A stretch of 8,309 nucleotides of DNA. Origin: Tissierellia bacterium. Its GTDB lineage: Bacteria; Bacillota; Clostridia; Tissierellales; Dethiosulfatibacteraceae. A program made the translations under genes and the position numbers. Numbering within the stretch: position 1 is the stretch's first letter; every line of letters starts with the position of its first letter. Location of the stretch: NCBI GenBank assembly GCA_007116605.1, contig SKID01000129.1:1-8309 (forward strand), in the 5' to 3' direction. A model generated the notes under the pieces. That model did no database searches. It was not told the DNA's origin and saw nothing but the letters and a program-made list of their open reading frames with translations. Positions 1 to 6,167 of this stretch are shown one piece after another.

Positions 1-28
1 ATTAACACAGTCTTTCTTTTTCCCTATT

Positions 29-57
29 TTGCCCATTCCACAAAAAACTGATATAAT
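29..57 (+). promoter_or_regulatory. Sigma-A type promoter with extended -10 for the M20 gene
   Basis: A perfect -10 TATAAT lies at 52-57, preceded by TG at 49-50 in the extended -10 arrangement (TGaTATAAT). A -35-like TTGCCC (4 of 6 to consensus) sits at 29-34 with a 17-base spacer. Transcription would begin near 64, giving a leader of about 85 bases before the ATG at 149. The leader contains GTTTGATAG twice as a direct repeat (71-79 and 103-111) and a small palindrome AGATA-T-TATCT (78-88). These could be regulator sites, but AT-rich chance matches are just as likely. Confidence 0.65.
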
Positions 58-148
58 ATACATCTAAAGGGTTTGATAGATATTATCTTAAGTCACCTAT
101 ATGTTTGATAGTTTTTTGCCATGAAATAAGTAAGAAAGGATGTGGACT

Positions 149-1291
149 ATGATTAAATCTATTAAAGAACAAGTCACTCTATTAGAAGAGGCTGTCATGA
201 AAGTCTTTAACGATCTTCATCAGATACCTGAAATTGCCACACAGGAATTTAAAACGGCTGCTTATCTTGCAAAGTATTTAGAAGACGAAGGCTTTCAGGT
301 TTTTCATGGGATTGGTGGTACGGGCTTAATGGCTTATGTACACAGTGATCTTCCTGGACCTGTTTTAGGTATTCGTGCTGATATGGATGCCTTAGAGCAT
401 TTAATTGATGGTGAGTCCGTCGCAATCCATTCTTGTGGTCATGATGCCCATAGCACTATGGGCTTGTTTACTGGCATTGTGGCTAAGAGACTGGGTCTTG
501 TCAAAAGAGGTTCTTTAAAATTAATTTTTCAACCTTCGGAAGAACAAGAAACCACTAGTGGCGCTAGAGCTATGATTCAAGATGGGGTGTTAGACGACTT
601 AGACATGATGATTGGTATTCATTTACGCCCTTCTGAGGAAGCTAAATGGGGTCAAGCCATTTCAGCCCTGAGGCATGGTGCACTCAATTCCATCGGTGTG
701 CGTGTCCACGGTCAAGGTTCTCATGCTGGCCGCCCTCACTTAGCAAATAATCCCATTGATGCAGTCGCCGCCATTATTAATGCAGTCAATGCCATTTGGA
801 TTAATCCTACGATTCCAACCTCTGCAAAAGTCACTTATATTAAAAGTGGTGGTGCAAATATTTCATCTATCCCAGATAGTGCTGAAATGGGTTTAGATTT
901 ACGGGCTGATACCAATGAAGCCATGTCTGAGTTAATTAACAAAGTTGTTTCTGCCATTGAAACGGGAGCAAAAACAATTGGCTGTCGTGGAGAAACCCTT
1001 ATTATTCCTGGACTCCCTGCATCTGTTTATCATGAGGACATGATTCGTGTTGCTAGGGACAGTATTACTGCTGTACTAGGTAAGGAGGGTCTATTGGGAG
1101 AAAGACGAACCACTGGTGCTGAAGATTTTCATGAGTATACAAAAGCAAAACCTGCTCTTAAGACTACTTATCTGGGACTAGGGTGCGATTTAAAACCAGG
1201 ATTACATCATCCAGAGATGTCATTTAACCACAAAGCACTCTTAGATGGAATTGCTATTTTAGCCAACATGTCCCATGAACTACTAGGTTAA
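149..1291 (+). CDS. M20-family amidohydrolase / metallopeptidase (M20D-like)
   Basis: A 380-residue zinc- or manganese-dependent hydrolase of the M20 amidohydrolase group (hippurate hydrolase, N-acyl-amino-acid deacylase and relatives), probably cytoplasmic since no signal peptide is seen. Numbered from the ATG at 149: GIRADMDAL at 74-82, SCGHDAH at 95-101 (metal ligands C96 and H98), the PSEE acidic pair E131/E132 (catalytic base and metal ligand), IGIHLRP with H158, the lid/dimerisation domain at about 180-295 opening with GQGSHAGRPH, TGAEDF at 322-327, and the last metal-binding region GLHHPEMSFN at 351-360. All expected ligands are present and the length is normal for the family. An in-frame ATG exists at 140, but GAAAGGA (134-140) overlaps it and stands 8 bases from the ATG at 149, so 149 is preferred. 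The gene stands alone on this strand and the substrate cannot be read from sequence. The thiamin-salvage deformylase YlmB is an M20 enzyme, but nothing here ties this one to that reaction. Confidence 0.9.
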   Translation: MIKSIKEQVTLLEEAVMKVFNDLHQIPEIATQEFKTAAYLAKYLEDEGFQVFHGIGGTGLMAYVHSDLPGPVLGIRADMDALEHLIDGESVAIHSCGHDAHSTMGLFTGIVAKRLGLVKRGSLKLIFQPSEEQETTSGARAMIQDGVLDDLDMMIGIHLRPSEEAKWGQAISALRHGALNSIGVRVHGQGSHAGRPHLANNPIDAVAAIINAVNAIWINPTIPTSAKVTYIKSGGANISSIPDSAEMGLDLRADTNEAMSELINKVVSAIETGAKTIGCRGETLIIPGLPASVYHEDMIRVARDSITAVLGKEGLLGERRTTGAEDFHEYTKAKPALKTTYLGLGCDLKPGLHHPEMSFNHKALLDGIAILANMSHELLG

Positions 1292-1299
1292 ATGGTGAC

Positions 1300-1369
1300 A
1301 AAAAAACGAGAGATGATAGTACCATTCTCAAACAATGACTGTTTAAGATGAATGGGGCTATCATCTCTT
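1300..1369 (-). terminator. Long fold-back terminator between converging genes
   Basis: AGAGATGATAG (1309-1319) is perfectly complementary to CTATCATCTCT (1358-1368). Inside this, CCATT/AATGG (1322-1326 with 1351-1355) and AAACA/TGTTT (1330-1334 with 1340-1344) can also pair, making an unusually long stem. Read on the minus strand the hairpin is followed by CG and then seven U (complement of 1300-1306), the form of a strong intrinsic terminator for msrAB, whose stop codon is about 140 bases upstream. Read on the plus strand it can stop the M20 transcript too, though it lacks a good U run in that direction. Confidence 0.75.
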
Positions 1370-1478
1370 ATCTATAGAATCCAACTCTAGCTGGTTCTAT
1401 TCCACAATTTGCAGGACCCAGTTTCTCAATGACGGGTTCTAGCATGCACTGCTTAATAATATCTAGGCTGTTTTTTAC
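1368..1478 (-). other. Possible gene remnant in the msrAB 3' untranslated region
   Basis: Between the msrAB stop and its terminator, 36 sense codons are open on the minus strand, in the same frame as msrAB but separated from it by two stop codons (1506-1508 and 1479-1481). The reading contains protein-like stretches such as MLEPVIEKLGPANCG and IEPARVGFYR and ends at a TAA inside the terminator stem (1368-1370). There is no start codon with a ribosome binding site and I do not recognise a family. It could be the tail of a lost gene, a former C-terminal extension of msrAB, or a chance open stretch. An opening of this length is not rare in AT-rich DNA. Confidence 0.2.
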
Positions 1479-1505
1479 TTAGAAGTACTTTCTTCTTTTA
1501 GAACT

Positions 1506-2615
1506 TTAGTTAAAAAGTTTTAGCAAATAGCCATATCCTTCTTGATCCATTTCTTCATAGGGTATGAACTTTAGAGATGAACCGTTAATACAATAGCGCA
1601 ATCCTCCTAAAGCTCTTGGACCATCATCAAATACATGGCCTAAATGGGAGTCGCCAATACGGCTTCTCACTTCAGTTCTTATCATATTAAAAGTTTTGTC
1701 ATCCACGTATTGAATCACATCTTGATCTATAGGTTTTGCAAAACTAGGCCAACCGCAACTAGACTCAAATTTATCTGTTGATAAAAATAAGGGTTCACCT
1801 GTCACTACATCGACATAAATACCTTTAGCAAACTGGTCCCAATATTCATGGGTAAAGGGTCTTTCGGTGCCATTTTCTTGAGTGACTTCATATTGGATGG
1901 GAGACAAAGTGTTTTTAATCTCTTCCTCACTGGGTTTTTGATACAAATTTTCCGGAATAATAATGTCATCCGCCAAAGACATGTCTATATGACAATAACC
2001 ATTTGGGTTCTTTTTTAAATAGTCTTGGTGATATTCCTCTGCTAAGAAATAATGCTTCAGTGGTTCCACCTCAACTACAATGGGTTTTTCATACTTTTTT
2101 TGTTCTTCATCAATGACTTCTTGAATAATTGGGATTTGGTCATCATGAATATAATAAATTCCTGTCCTATATTGTGATCCTCTATCATTGCCTTGTTTGT
2201 TAAGGCTAGTAGGGTCTATGACACGAAAATAATATTGCAATAAAGTTTTTAAATCCACTTCTTCGCTATCATAACGAACATGTACCGTTTCTGCATGACC
2301 TGTATTTTGGTGACATACTTGCTCATATGTAGGATTTTCAGTATTCCCATTTGCATATCCTGAAGTCACATCAAATACACCGTGTAGTCTGGACATATAC
2401 TCTTCTAAGCCCCAAAAACAACCTCCTGCTAAATAAATCTCTTTCATGACAATTTCCTCCTCAGACTTAATTCTTGGTACTAGCAACAATTCTTCATTGT
2501 TTATTTCTACTTCACTATCTCTTTTAACTGATTTGTTTTGCTGAAAAAACCGAGGCAAAAAAAACAATAATACTACACCCACTACAACTAATCCTGCATA
2601 AATACTTCCACGCAT
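1506..2615 (-). CDS. msrAB: Membrane-anchored bifunctional methionine sulfoxide reductase MsrAB
   Basis: A 369-residue fusion that reduces both epimers of methionine sulfoxide: MsrA (S form) followed by MsrB (R form). An N-terminal hydrophobic segment (residues 6-20) without a clear cleavage site suggests a membrane anchor exposing the enzyme outside the cell, with a polar linker at about 25-56. MsrA starts at [13 protein letters not shown] with catalytic C66; C208 in GYCHI is the likely resolving cysteine. MsrB covers about 235-350: SCGWPSF with C287 (resolving), GHVFDDGP, and [11 protein letters not shown] with catalytic C342. The CxxC pairs that bind zinc in many MsrB proteins are missing ([11 protein letters not shown] stands in their place), as is usual for fused forms. 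The ATG at 2615 is chosen because GGAGG stands 7 bases upstream; an adjoining TTG at 2618 is too close. A second good start at codon 57 is listed separately. Confidence 0.93.
   Translation of the reverse strand: MRGSIYAGLVVVGVVLLFFLPRFFQQNKSVKRDSEVEINNEELLLVPRIKSEEEIVMKEIYLAGGCFWGLEEYMSRLHGVFDVTSGYANGNTENPTYEQVCHQNTGHAETVHVRYDSEEVDLKTLLQYYFRVIDPTSLNKQGNDRGSQYRTGIYYIHDDQIPIIQEVIDEEQKKYEKPIVVEVEPLKHYFLAEEYHQDYLKKNPNGYCHIDMSLADDIIIPENLYQKPSEEEIKNTLSPIQYEVTQENGTERPFTHEYWDQFAKGIYVDVVTGEPLFLSTDKFESSCGWPSFAKPIDQDVIQYVDDKTFNMIRTEVRSRIGDSHLGHVFDDGPRALGGLRYCINGSSLKFIPYEEMDQEGYGYLLKLFN
2445..2460 (-). promoter_or_regulatory. Internal ribosome binding site and start codon within msrAB
   Basis: On the minus strand GGAGG (2460-2456) is followed by 8 bases and an in-frame ATG (2447-2445, codon 57). 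The reading from here begins [13 protein letters not shown], which is exactly where stand-alone MsrA proteins begin. The site is as good as the one at the annotated start. It could produce a soluble MsrAB lacking the anchor from the same messenger, giving surface and cytoplasmic forms. It could also be a fossil of the ancestral soluble gene to which the anchor was added. The Glu-Glu-Glu codons GAG GAG GAA create the motif, so chance is possible. Confidence 0.5.
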
Positions 2616-2669
2616 CAACGGCCTCCTTTATTCGTTCAACACACCACCACTATCTTATCCTGTAAACAC

Positions 2670-2678
2670 ATTATCTCA
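2670..2678 (-). promoter_or_regulatory. Weak candidate promoter for msrAB
   Basis: On the minus strand TGAGATAAT gives an extended -10 (TG then one base then GATAAT, 5 of 6 to consensus). It would start transcription about 50 bases before the msrAB ATG. No recognisable -35 lies 16-18 bases upstream, so this is only the best candidate in the 167-base stretch between thiZ and msrAB. Nothing else was seen in that stretch, and no clear terminator follows thiZ, so read-through from the thiamin operon into msrAB is possible. Confidence 0.3.
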
Positions 2679-2782
2679 CAGAGACCTTAAAAGCAGCTAA
2701 AGAAATCACCTCATTAATGGATATCTACAGAAATAGTAGGATTTTGGTCTATGACTTCTATTCAAAAGATCACCTACTTGTA

Positions 2783-3559
2783 TCATTTCGTTATTGGAAA
2801 CAGGGTCAGAAGATTTCGTATTTCAGCTTTGTAAGATAAGTATTCAGGGGTTACCATCAAATCTGGTGTGCGTGGTCTTTGGAAGTCTACTGGGATTTCT
2901 CCAACAATCATCCCCGGTCGTCCCCCCATGACATAAATGCGGTCCGATAAAAAGATAGCTTCATCAATATCATGGGTAATAAAGAAAACGGATTTTTGGT
3001 TTTTTTGCCACACATCCAAGAGCCACTGTTGCATCTGTGAACGGGTAATTCCATCAAGTGCACCAAAAGGTTCGTCTAATAACATCATCGAACTATCTAC
3101 CATAAAGGTTCTTAGAAGTGCCGCTCTTTGTCTCATTCCTCCTGATAAAGTATTTGGATATGCTTTTTCAAATCCTTTCAGACCGAAAAGCTCAAATAAT
3201 TGGTTCATTTTTTCCGGCGACACTGGATTCGCTTCTTTATCAATTTCTAAGGGCAGTCTCACATTATCTAAAATAGTTCTCCAAGGCATCAACAAATCTT
3301 TTTGCTGCATGTAACTAATTTTTTCATTGGTTTCTCTTCTTTTTTGACCATTGACAAAAATTTCGCCACCATCCGGTTTGTCTAAACCTGTCATCAGTCG
3401 AAATAGTGTGGTTTTTCCACAACCACTCGGACCAATAATGGACACAAATTCTTTATCATACAAAACCATATTGATCTCTTTAAGGGTCTCTAATACCCGT
3501 CCATTTTCCATATGATAATTTTTTGTTATTTGGGTCAATTTTATTCTTTCCATCATCAT
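2783..3559 (-). CDS. thiZ: ABC transporter ATPase, ThiZ-like
   Basis: ATP-hydrolysing subunit of the ThiXYZ importer, related to the nitrate/taurine/sulfonate class. Numbered from the ATG at 3559 (258 residues): Walker A GPSGCGKTT at 43-51, Q-loop MQQKDLLMPWRT at about 84-95, signature LSGGMRQRA at 138-146, Walker B MMLLDEP at 158-164 followed by the D-loop FGALD, and the switch histidine H196 in FITHDIDEA. All catalytic motifs are intact. The frame opens at an ATG at 3571, but that codon overlaps the ribosome binding site GGAGG (3569-3565). The real start is therefore the ATG at 3559 or 3556, 5 or 8 bases after it. The gene lies 204 bases downstream of thiY, much wider than the other gaps of the operon. 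The ThiZ assignment rests on its ThiY and ThiX neighbours, since this ATPase class alone does not show substrate. Confidence 0.82.
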   Translation of the reverse strand: MMMERIKLTQITKNYHMENGRVLETLKEINMVLYDKEFVSIIGPSGCGKTTLFRLMTGLDKPDGGEIFVNGQKRRETNEKISYMQQKDLLMPWRTILDNVRLPLEIDKEANPVSPEKMNQLFELFGLKGFEKAYPNTLSGGMRQRAALLRTFMVDSSMMLLDEPFGALDGITRSQMQQWLLDVWQKNQKSVFFITHDIDEAIFLSDRIYVMGGRPGMIVGEIPVDFQRPRTPDLMVTPEYLSYKAEIRNLLTLFPITK

Positions 3560-3763
3560 TGATTCCTCCATGAGAGACGATTAAGTTTGCCTTGATTATT
3601 GTCTAATATTCATTTATCTGAGGCATTCGCTTTATTTGGATACAGCAGTTGTATCCCCAGCAAATGACCTAAATACTAAACAGGGAGGACACTATTTCAT
3701 TCTGAATAAAGTAGAACATCGCGCTACCTTTTATGCTTTTATTGCAAACTAAAGGACTGTCCC
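3560..3763 (-). other. Wide gap between thiY and thiZ with small palindromes
   Basis: No gene is supported here. The stretch contains a perfect 7-bp stem GGATACA/TGTATCC (3638-3656, loop GCAGT) without a U run on either side, so it is not an intrinsic terminator. Immediately after the thiY stop is a GGAC-A-GTCC palindrome (3754-3762). There is no obvious -35/-10 pair, so thiZ is presumed to be read through from the operon promoter. The stem might mark an RNA-processing or stability site that sets the ATPase level. Alternatively the gap is the scar of a lost gene. Confidence 0.35.
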
Positions 3764-4750
3764 CTATTGAACAAATCGATTTGTAAAAGCTGCTTCTGAA
3801 TCAATCATCGTGTCAATAAAGCCGTTCTCATATAGCCATTGATTATACCTTTCCCAAGTCTCTAGAGACTGATAGCCCCAATAGGATGCATCTTTTTGAT
3901 ATTCTTGTGCAAGGAAAACCTGACTTGCATGTACTAATGCTGTATCCAATTCAGGAACTTCTTCTAATAGAATCTCGGCTGCTTCTTGAGGGTTTTCTAT
4001 AGCAAACTGGTAGCCCTTAACTACTGCTCTCATCCACTTTTCTACTAAGGCTTCATTTTCATTGATTAATTTTTCACTTGTGATCATAATCGGCGTATAG
4101 TAATTAAATACCTCAGCTTCTTTTCCCAAATCCATATAATGGATGTCATAGCCATTTAACTCAGCTTCTATGACCGACCATCCTTCATAAACCCATGCAA
4201 AATCAATATCGCCAGCACGGCTAGCTGCGAAGAAATCAATATCTCCAATGGTCACAATCTCAACAAGGTTAATGTCTGCTCCTACTTGTTTCATTAAATA
4301 TTCAAGTGTGGCAATTTCAATAGGCGATCCCCATCCACCATACTTTTTCCCTTCAAAATCTGCTGGTGTTAGAATTCCTTTTTCAGCTAAAGACATAAAG
4401 CCTGATGTGTTATTCTGAATTACAGCGGCTATAGAAACCACGGGCATCCCTTCTGCTCTGGCAAATGTAGTACTTTCTTGATAACTAATGCCAAACTGGG
4501 CACTACCCGAAGCTACCAGTTGCTCGGCGGTTCCTTCTCCTGGTTGAATAATGGTTACATCTAAACCTTCTTCATCAAAAAAGCCTTTAGCTTGTGCTAC
4601 ATACACACCTGTGTGATTTGTATTTGGAAACCAGTCTAATGAAAAAACTACTTTTTCTTTCTCTTGAGCTCCTTGATTTTGCCCACCACATGCTGTTGTC
4701 ATCAGCAACATCACTATGATTAATCCAATAATCCATTTATTTTTCATCAT
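3764..4750 (-). CDS. thiY: Substrate-binding lipoprotein of thiamin-pyrimidine ABC importer, ThiY-like
   Basis: A 328-residue extracytoplasmic receptor of the NMT1/THI5-like family. The characterised homologue ThiY binds N-formyl-4-amino-5-aminomethyl-2-methylpyrimidine, a thiamin breakdown product, and hands it to ThiX/ThiZ. A lipoprotein signal peptide is visible: charged start MMKNK, hydrophobic core 6-17, then TTAC with C21 as the lipidated cysteine. The family hallmark LDWFPNTNHTG lies at 38-48, close to yeast THI5 and ThiY pyrimidine-binding proteins. Others are GEGTAEQLVASG at 71-82, GGWGSP at 138-143, and DFAWVYEGW at 183-191. The ATG at 4750 is preceded by GAGAGGA at 8 bases, and that site overlaps the end of thiX, only 5 bases upstream, so translation is probably coupled. 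Riboswitch control of the operon supports the thiamin assignment. Related HMP-binding receptors are the main alternative for substrate. Confidence 0.87.
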   Translation of the reverse strand: MMKNKWIIGLIIVMLLMTTACGGQNQGAQEKEKVVFSLDWFPNTNHTGVYVAQAKGFFDEEGLDVTIIQPGEGTAEQLVASGSAQFGISYQESTTFARAEGMPVVSIAAVIQNNTSGFMSLAEKGILTPADFEGKKYGGWGSPIEIATLEYLMKQVGADINLVEIVTIGDIDFFAASRAGDIDFAWVYEGWSVIEAELNGYDIHYMDLGKEAEVFNYYTPIMITSEKLINENEALVEKWMRAVVKGYQFAIENPQEAAEILLEEVPELDTALVHASQVFLAQEYQKDASYWGYQSLETWERYNQWLYENGFIDTMIDSEAAFTNRFVQ

Positions 4751-4755
4751 TTTAT

Positions 4756-5550
4756 TTATCCTCTCTCTTCTATTCTTCTTTGATTATTTTTCCACGGCAT
4801 ACATTTTTTGCTAATCATATCAATCATCAAGACAAACAATAGTGTGATCACTACAATGACTACAATATTGGCAAATAATGCCGGTGTGCGATAAGATTTC
4901 ATAACTCTTGTCATATAAATACCTAAGCCTTTTTGAGCTCCTACCCATTCTGCCACAACAGCACCCATCACACTATAGGTAGCCGCTATTCTTAATCCTG
5001 CAAAAAAAGATGGCAGGGCTGCTGGAAGTTTACATTTAAAAAATATTTGCCTTTCTGTGGCATGCATGGTTTTCATTAAGTCTATTAACTCATGATCAGT
5101 AGATGACAGACCCTCTGTCAAGCTCACTGTCACAGGGAAAAAACACACCAAAACGACGACAATAACTTTTGGTAAAATACCGAAGCCAAACCATATCATC
5201 AAAAGGGGTGCTATTGCCATAATGGGAATCGTTTGTGATACAACGAGCATGGGATAAATCAGGTTTTTTAGACCCTGATATCGATCCATCACCATGGACA
5301 ATATGAAGCCTAAGCCAATGGCTAATAAAAACCCAATCATCACTTGTGTCATCGTCACTTGAGCATGACTCATTAATAATGGAAAAGTATTCACCAACTC
5401 TATAGCAATCATGGTAGGAGAAGGTAATAAGTAATGGGGAAGTTCAAAAACTCTACAGACAACCTCCCAACCTAGTAATAGACTAAAGTAAAAAACACCT
5501 GACTTTAATTTTCTTCCTATCATCTTATCGATATTTTCCAACTTTTTCAT
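4756..5550 (-). CDS. thiX: ABC transporter permease, ThiX-like
   Basis: A 264-residue inner-membrane subunit of the BPD transport family with about six hydrophobic segments. The cytoplasmic EAA loop that docks the ATPase is visible at about 150-185 (ELIDLMKTMHATERQIFFK, then LPAALPSFFAGLR). YLLPSPTMI near the N-terminus is typical of the SsuC/TauC/ThiX group. The frame extends upstream to a TTG at 5580, but the ATG at 5550 is the better start: AAAAGGAG (5567-5560) lies 9 bases ahead of it. The gene then overlaps the end of the upstream small gene by 26 bases in a different frame, and its ribosome binding site lies inside that gene, suggesting translational coupling. It presumably pairs with the ThiZ ATPase as a homodimeric channel for the pyrimidine delivered by ThiY. 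Confidence 0.85.
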   Translation of the reverse strand: MKKLENIDKMIGRKLKSGVFYFSLLLGWEVVCRVFELPHYLLPSPTMIAIELVNTFPLLMSHAQVTMTQVMIGFLLAIGLGFILSMVMDRYQGLKNLIYPMLVVSQTIPIMAIAPLLMIWFGFGILPKVIVVVLVCFFPVTVSLTEGLSSTDHELIDLMKTMHATERQIFFKCKLPAALPSFFAGLRIAATYSVMGAVVAEWVGAQKGLGIYMTRVMKSYRTPALFANIVVIVVITLLFVLMIDMISKKCMPWKNNQRRIEERG

Positions 5551-5815
5551 CCATGGTGACTCCTTTTGGTGAGTAATCAATTTTCACAATGGTTAATACT
5601 CTTGTTGCACCGTTGGCAACACAAATCTCTTGAGCTTTTTCCACAATGGTTAATAGTGTTGGCAATTCTCCTTCAATCGTTGTTTCCATGGGTCCCACTA
5701 TGTATGGAAGACCCGTAGACTTAATCATTTCAATCACTTTATCCACTACAGGGTAAATATTTTCTTCATTAGGCACTTTGGGAATAACTTGTAAACTCAA
5801 ATTTGACGTTGTCAT
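5525..5815 (-). CDS. MTH1187-family thiamine-binding protein
   Basis: A 96-residue cytoplasmic protein of the Thiamine_BP (formerly DUF77, MTH1187/YqgV) family, a ferredoxin-like alpha/beta fold whose members bind thiamin or related ligands. Family features visible: beta strand NLSLQVIPKVP at 5-15, a helix at 20-33, PYIVGPMETTIEGE at 37-50 (the conserved GPMETTIEGE), and GATRVLTIVKIDYSPK at 69-84. Length is normal. It is the first gene after the riboswitch, with GGAGG 5 bases before the ATG and the riboswitch terminator about 20 bases further up. Being first in a TPP-controlled transport operon, it most likely binds or buffers the imported compound or senses thiamin. The exact ligand is not established from sequence. 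Confidence 0.88.
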   Translation of the reverse strand: MTTSNLSLQVIPKVPNEENIYPVVDKVIEMIKSTGLPYIVGPMETTIEGELPTLLTIVEKAQEICVANGATRVLTIVKIDYSPKGVTMDEKVGKYR

Positions 5816-5835
5816 CTTTACCTCCTCTTTAAAAT

Positions 5836-5860
5836 AAAAAAAACCACCTGTCTGGTAGTT
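5836..5860 (-). terminator. Riboswitch-controlled intrinsic terminator
   Basis: On the minus strand AACTACC (5860-5854) and GGTGGTT (5848-5842) form a 7-bp stem including one G-U pair, with loop AGACA, followed directly by six U, an A and four more U. It lies between the TPP aptamer and the first ribosome binding site. The 5' arm can pair instead with GGGAGTT (5901-5895), the 3' strand of aptamer helix P1, at 6 of 7 positions. That gives an antiterminator when TPP is absent. This is the expected layout of a transcription-terminating TPP switch. Confidence 0.85.
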
Positions 5861-5889
5861 GTCATGGTAGGTATTGATTTGTGTATTGA

Positions 5890-5985
5890 TAAGAAACTCC
5901 CTACGCTGGCATTATCCAGATCAGGTAAATGGTCAGAACCGTATCAGTTCAGTCTCAGCCAATTCGTTGGCCCCCATGTCCTAAT
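5890..5985 (-). promoter_or_regulatory. TPP riboswitch (THI element)
   Basis: The conserved TPP aptamer core is plain on the minus strand: GGGG (within 5975-5971), hairpin P3 GCCAA-CGAA-TTGGC, CTGAGA (5958-5953), ACCTGATCTGG (5926-5916), ATAATGCCAG and CGTAGGGAG ending near 5897. P1 is imperfect: GGACAT upstream against GTTTCT downstream, with one mismatch. A short extra stem GAAC/GGTTC follows CTGAGA, a known variable region in this class. Binding of thiamin pyrophosphate should stabilise P1, release the terminator arm and switch the thiamine-binding protein-thiXYZ operon off. The aptamer starts almost at the predicted transcription start, so the leader is essentially all riboswitch. Confidence 0.96.
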
Positions 5986-5989
5986 CTGG

Positions 5990-6018
5990 ATTATATAGGA
6001 GAACAATCGTCTTGTCAA
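5990..6018 (-). promoter_or_regulatory. Perfect consensus sigma-A promoter of the thiamin operon
   Basis: On the minus strand TTGACA (6018-6013) and TATAAT (5995-5990) both match consensus in all six positions and are 17 bases apart. Transcription should begin near 5982-5985, at the 5' strand of riboswitch helix P1. Such a strong promoter implies that regulation is left to the riboswitch. Confidence 0.93.
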
Positions 6019-6065
6019 CCTCAACTTATTTCTTAGATTAACATTCTATTCTTAACTCAATTGCA

Positions 6066-6101
6066 AAACTAAATTAGACCCCTTTCGGCAAAACAGTCTA
6101 A
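6066..6101 (-). terminator. Intrinsic terminator of the CoA-transferase gene
   Basis: On the minus strand TTAGACT, one G-G mismatch and TTTT, then loop GCCG, fold back onto AAAG and GGTCTAA (6101 to 6074). The hairpin is followed by TTTAGTTTT. Two of the stem pairs are G-U when read on the minus strand and become mismatches on the plus strand, so it acts for minus-strand transcription. It lies about 65 bases after the CoA-transferase stop and about 55 bases before the thiamin promoter, insulating the two units. Confidence 0.72.
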
Positions 6102-6167
6102 TCTAGTCTTAAAAACCTTAGCACTCATTCACTCTACACATAATCATTAAGCTATCCAATTAACCCC

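Noticed and set aside
149..1291. Assigning the M20 enzyme as the YlmB thiamin-salvage deformylase
   Set aside because: Proximity to thiXYZ is suggestive, but the gene is on the other strand with its own promoter, separated by msrAB, and its motifs fit the general amidohydrolase branch just as well.
2699..2782. Intrinsic terminator directly after thiZ
   Set aside because: The only pairing (AGTAGG with CCTACT) spans a long loop and is not followed by a U run.
2937..3314. 125-codon open frame on the plus strand inside thiZ
   Set aside because: It is antisense to an ATPase whose motifs are all intact, has no family resemblance, and lacks a convincing ribosome binding site.
3669..3719. 16-codon minus-strand ORF in the thiY-thiZ gap preceded by AAAGG
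   Set aside because: Too short and without conserved features; an AAAGG match alone is expected by chance in this DNA.
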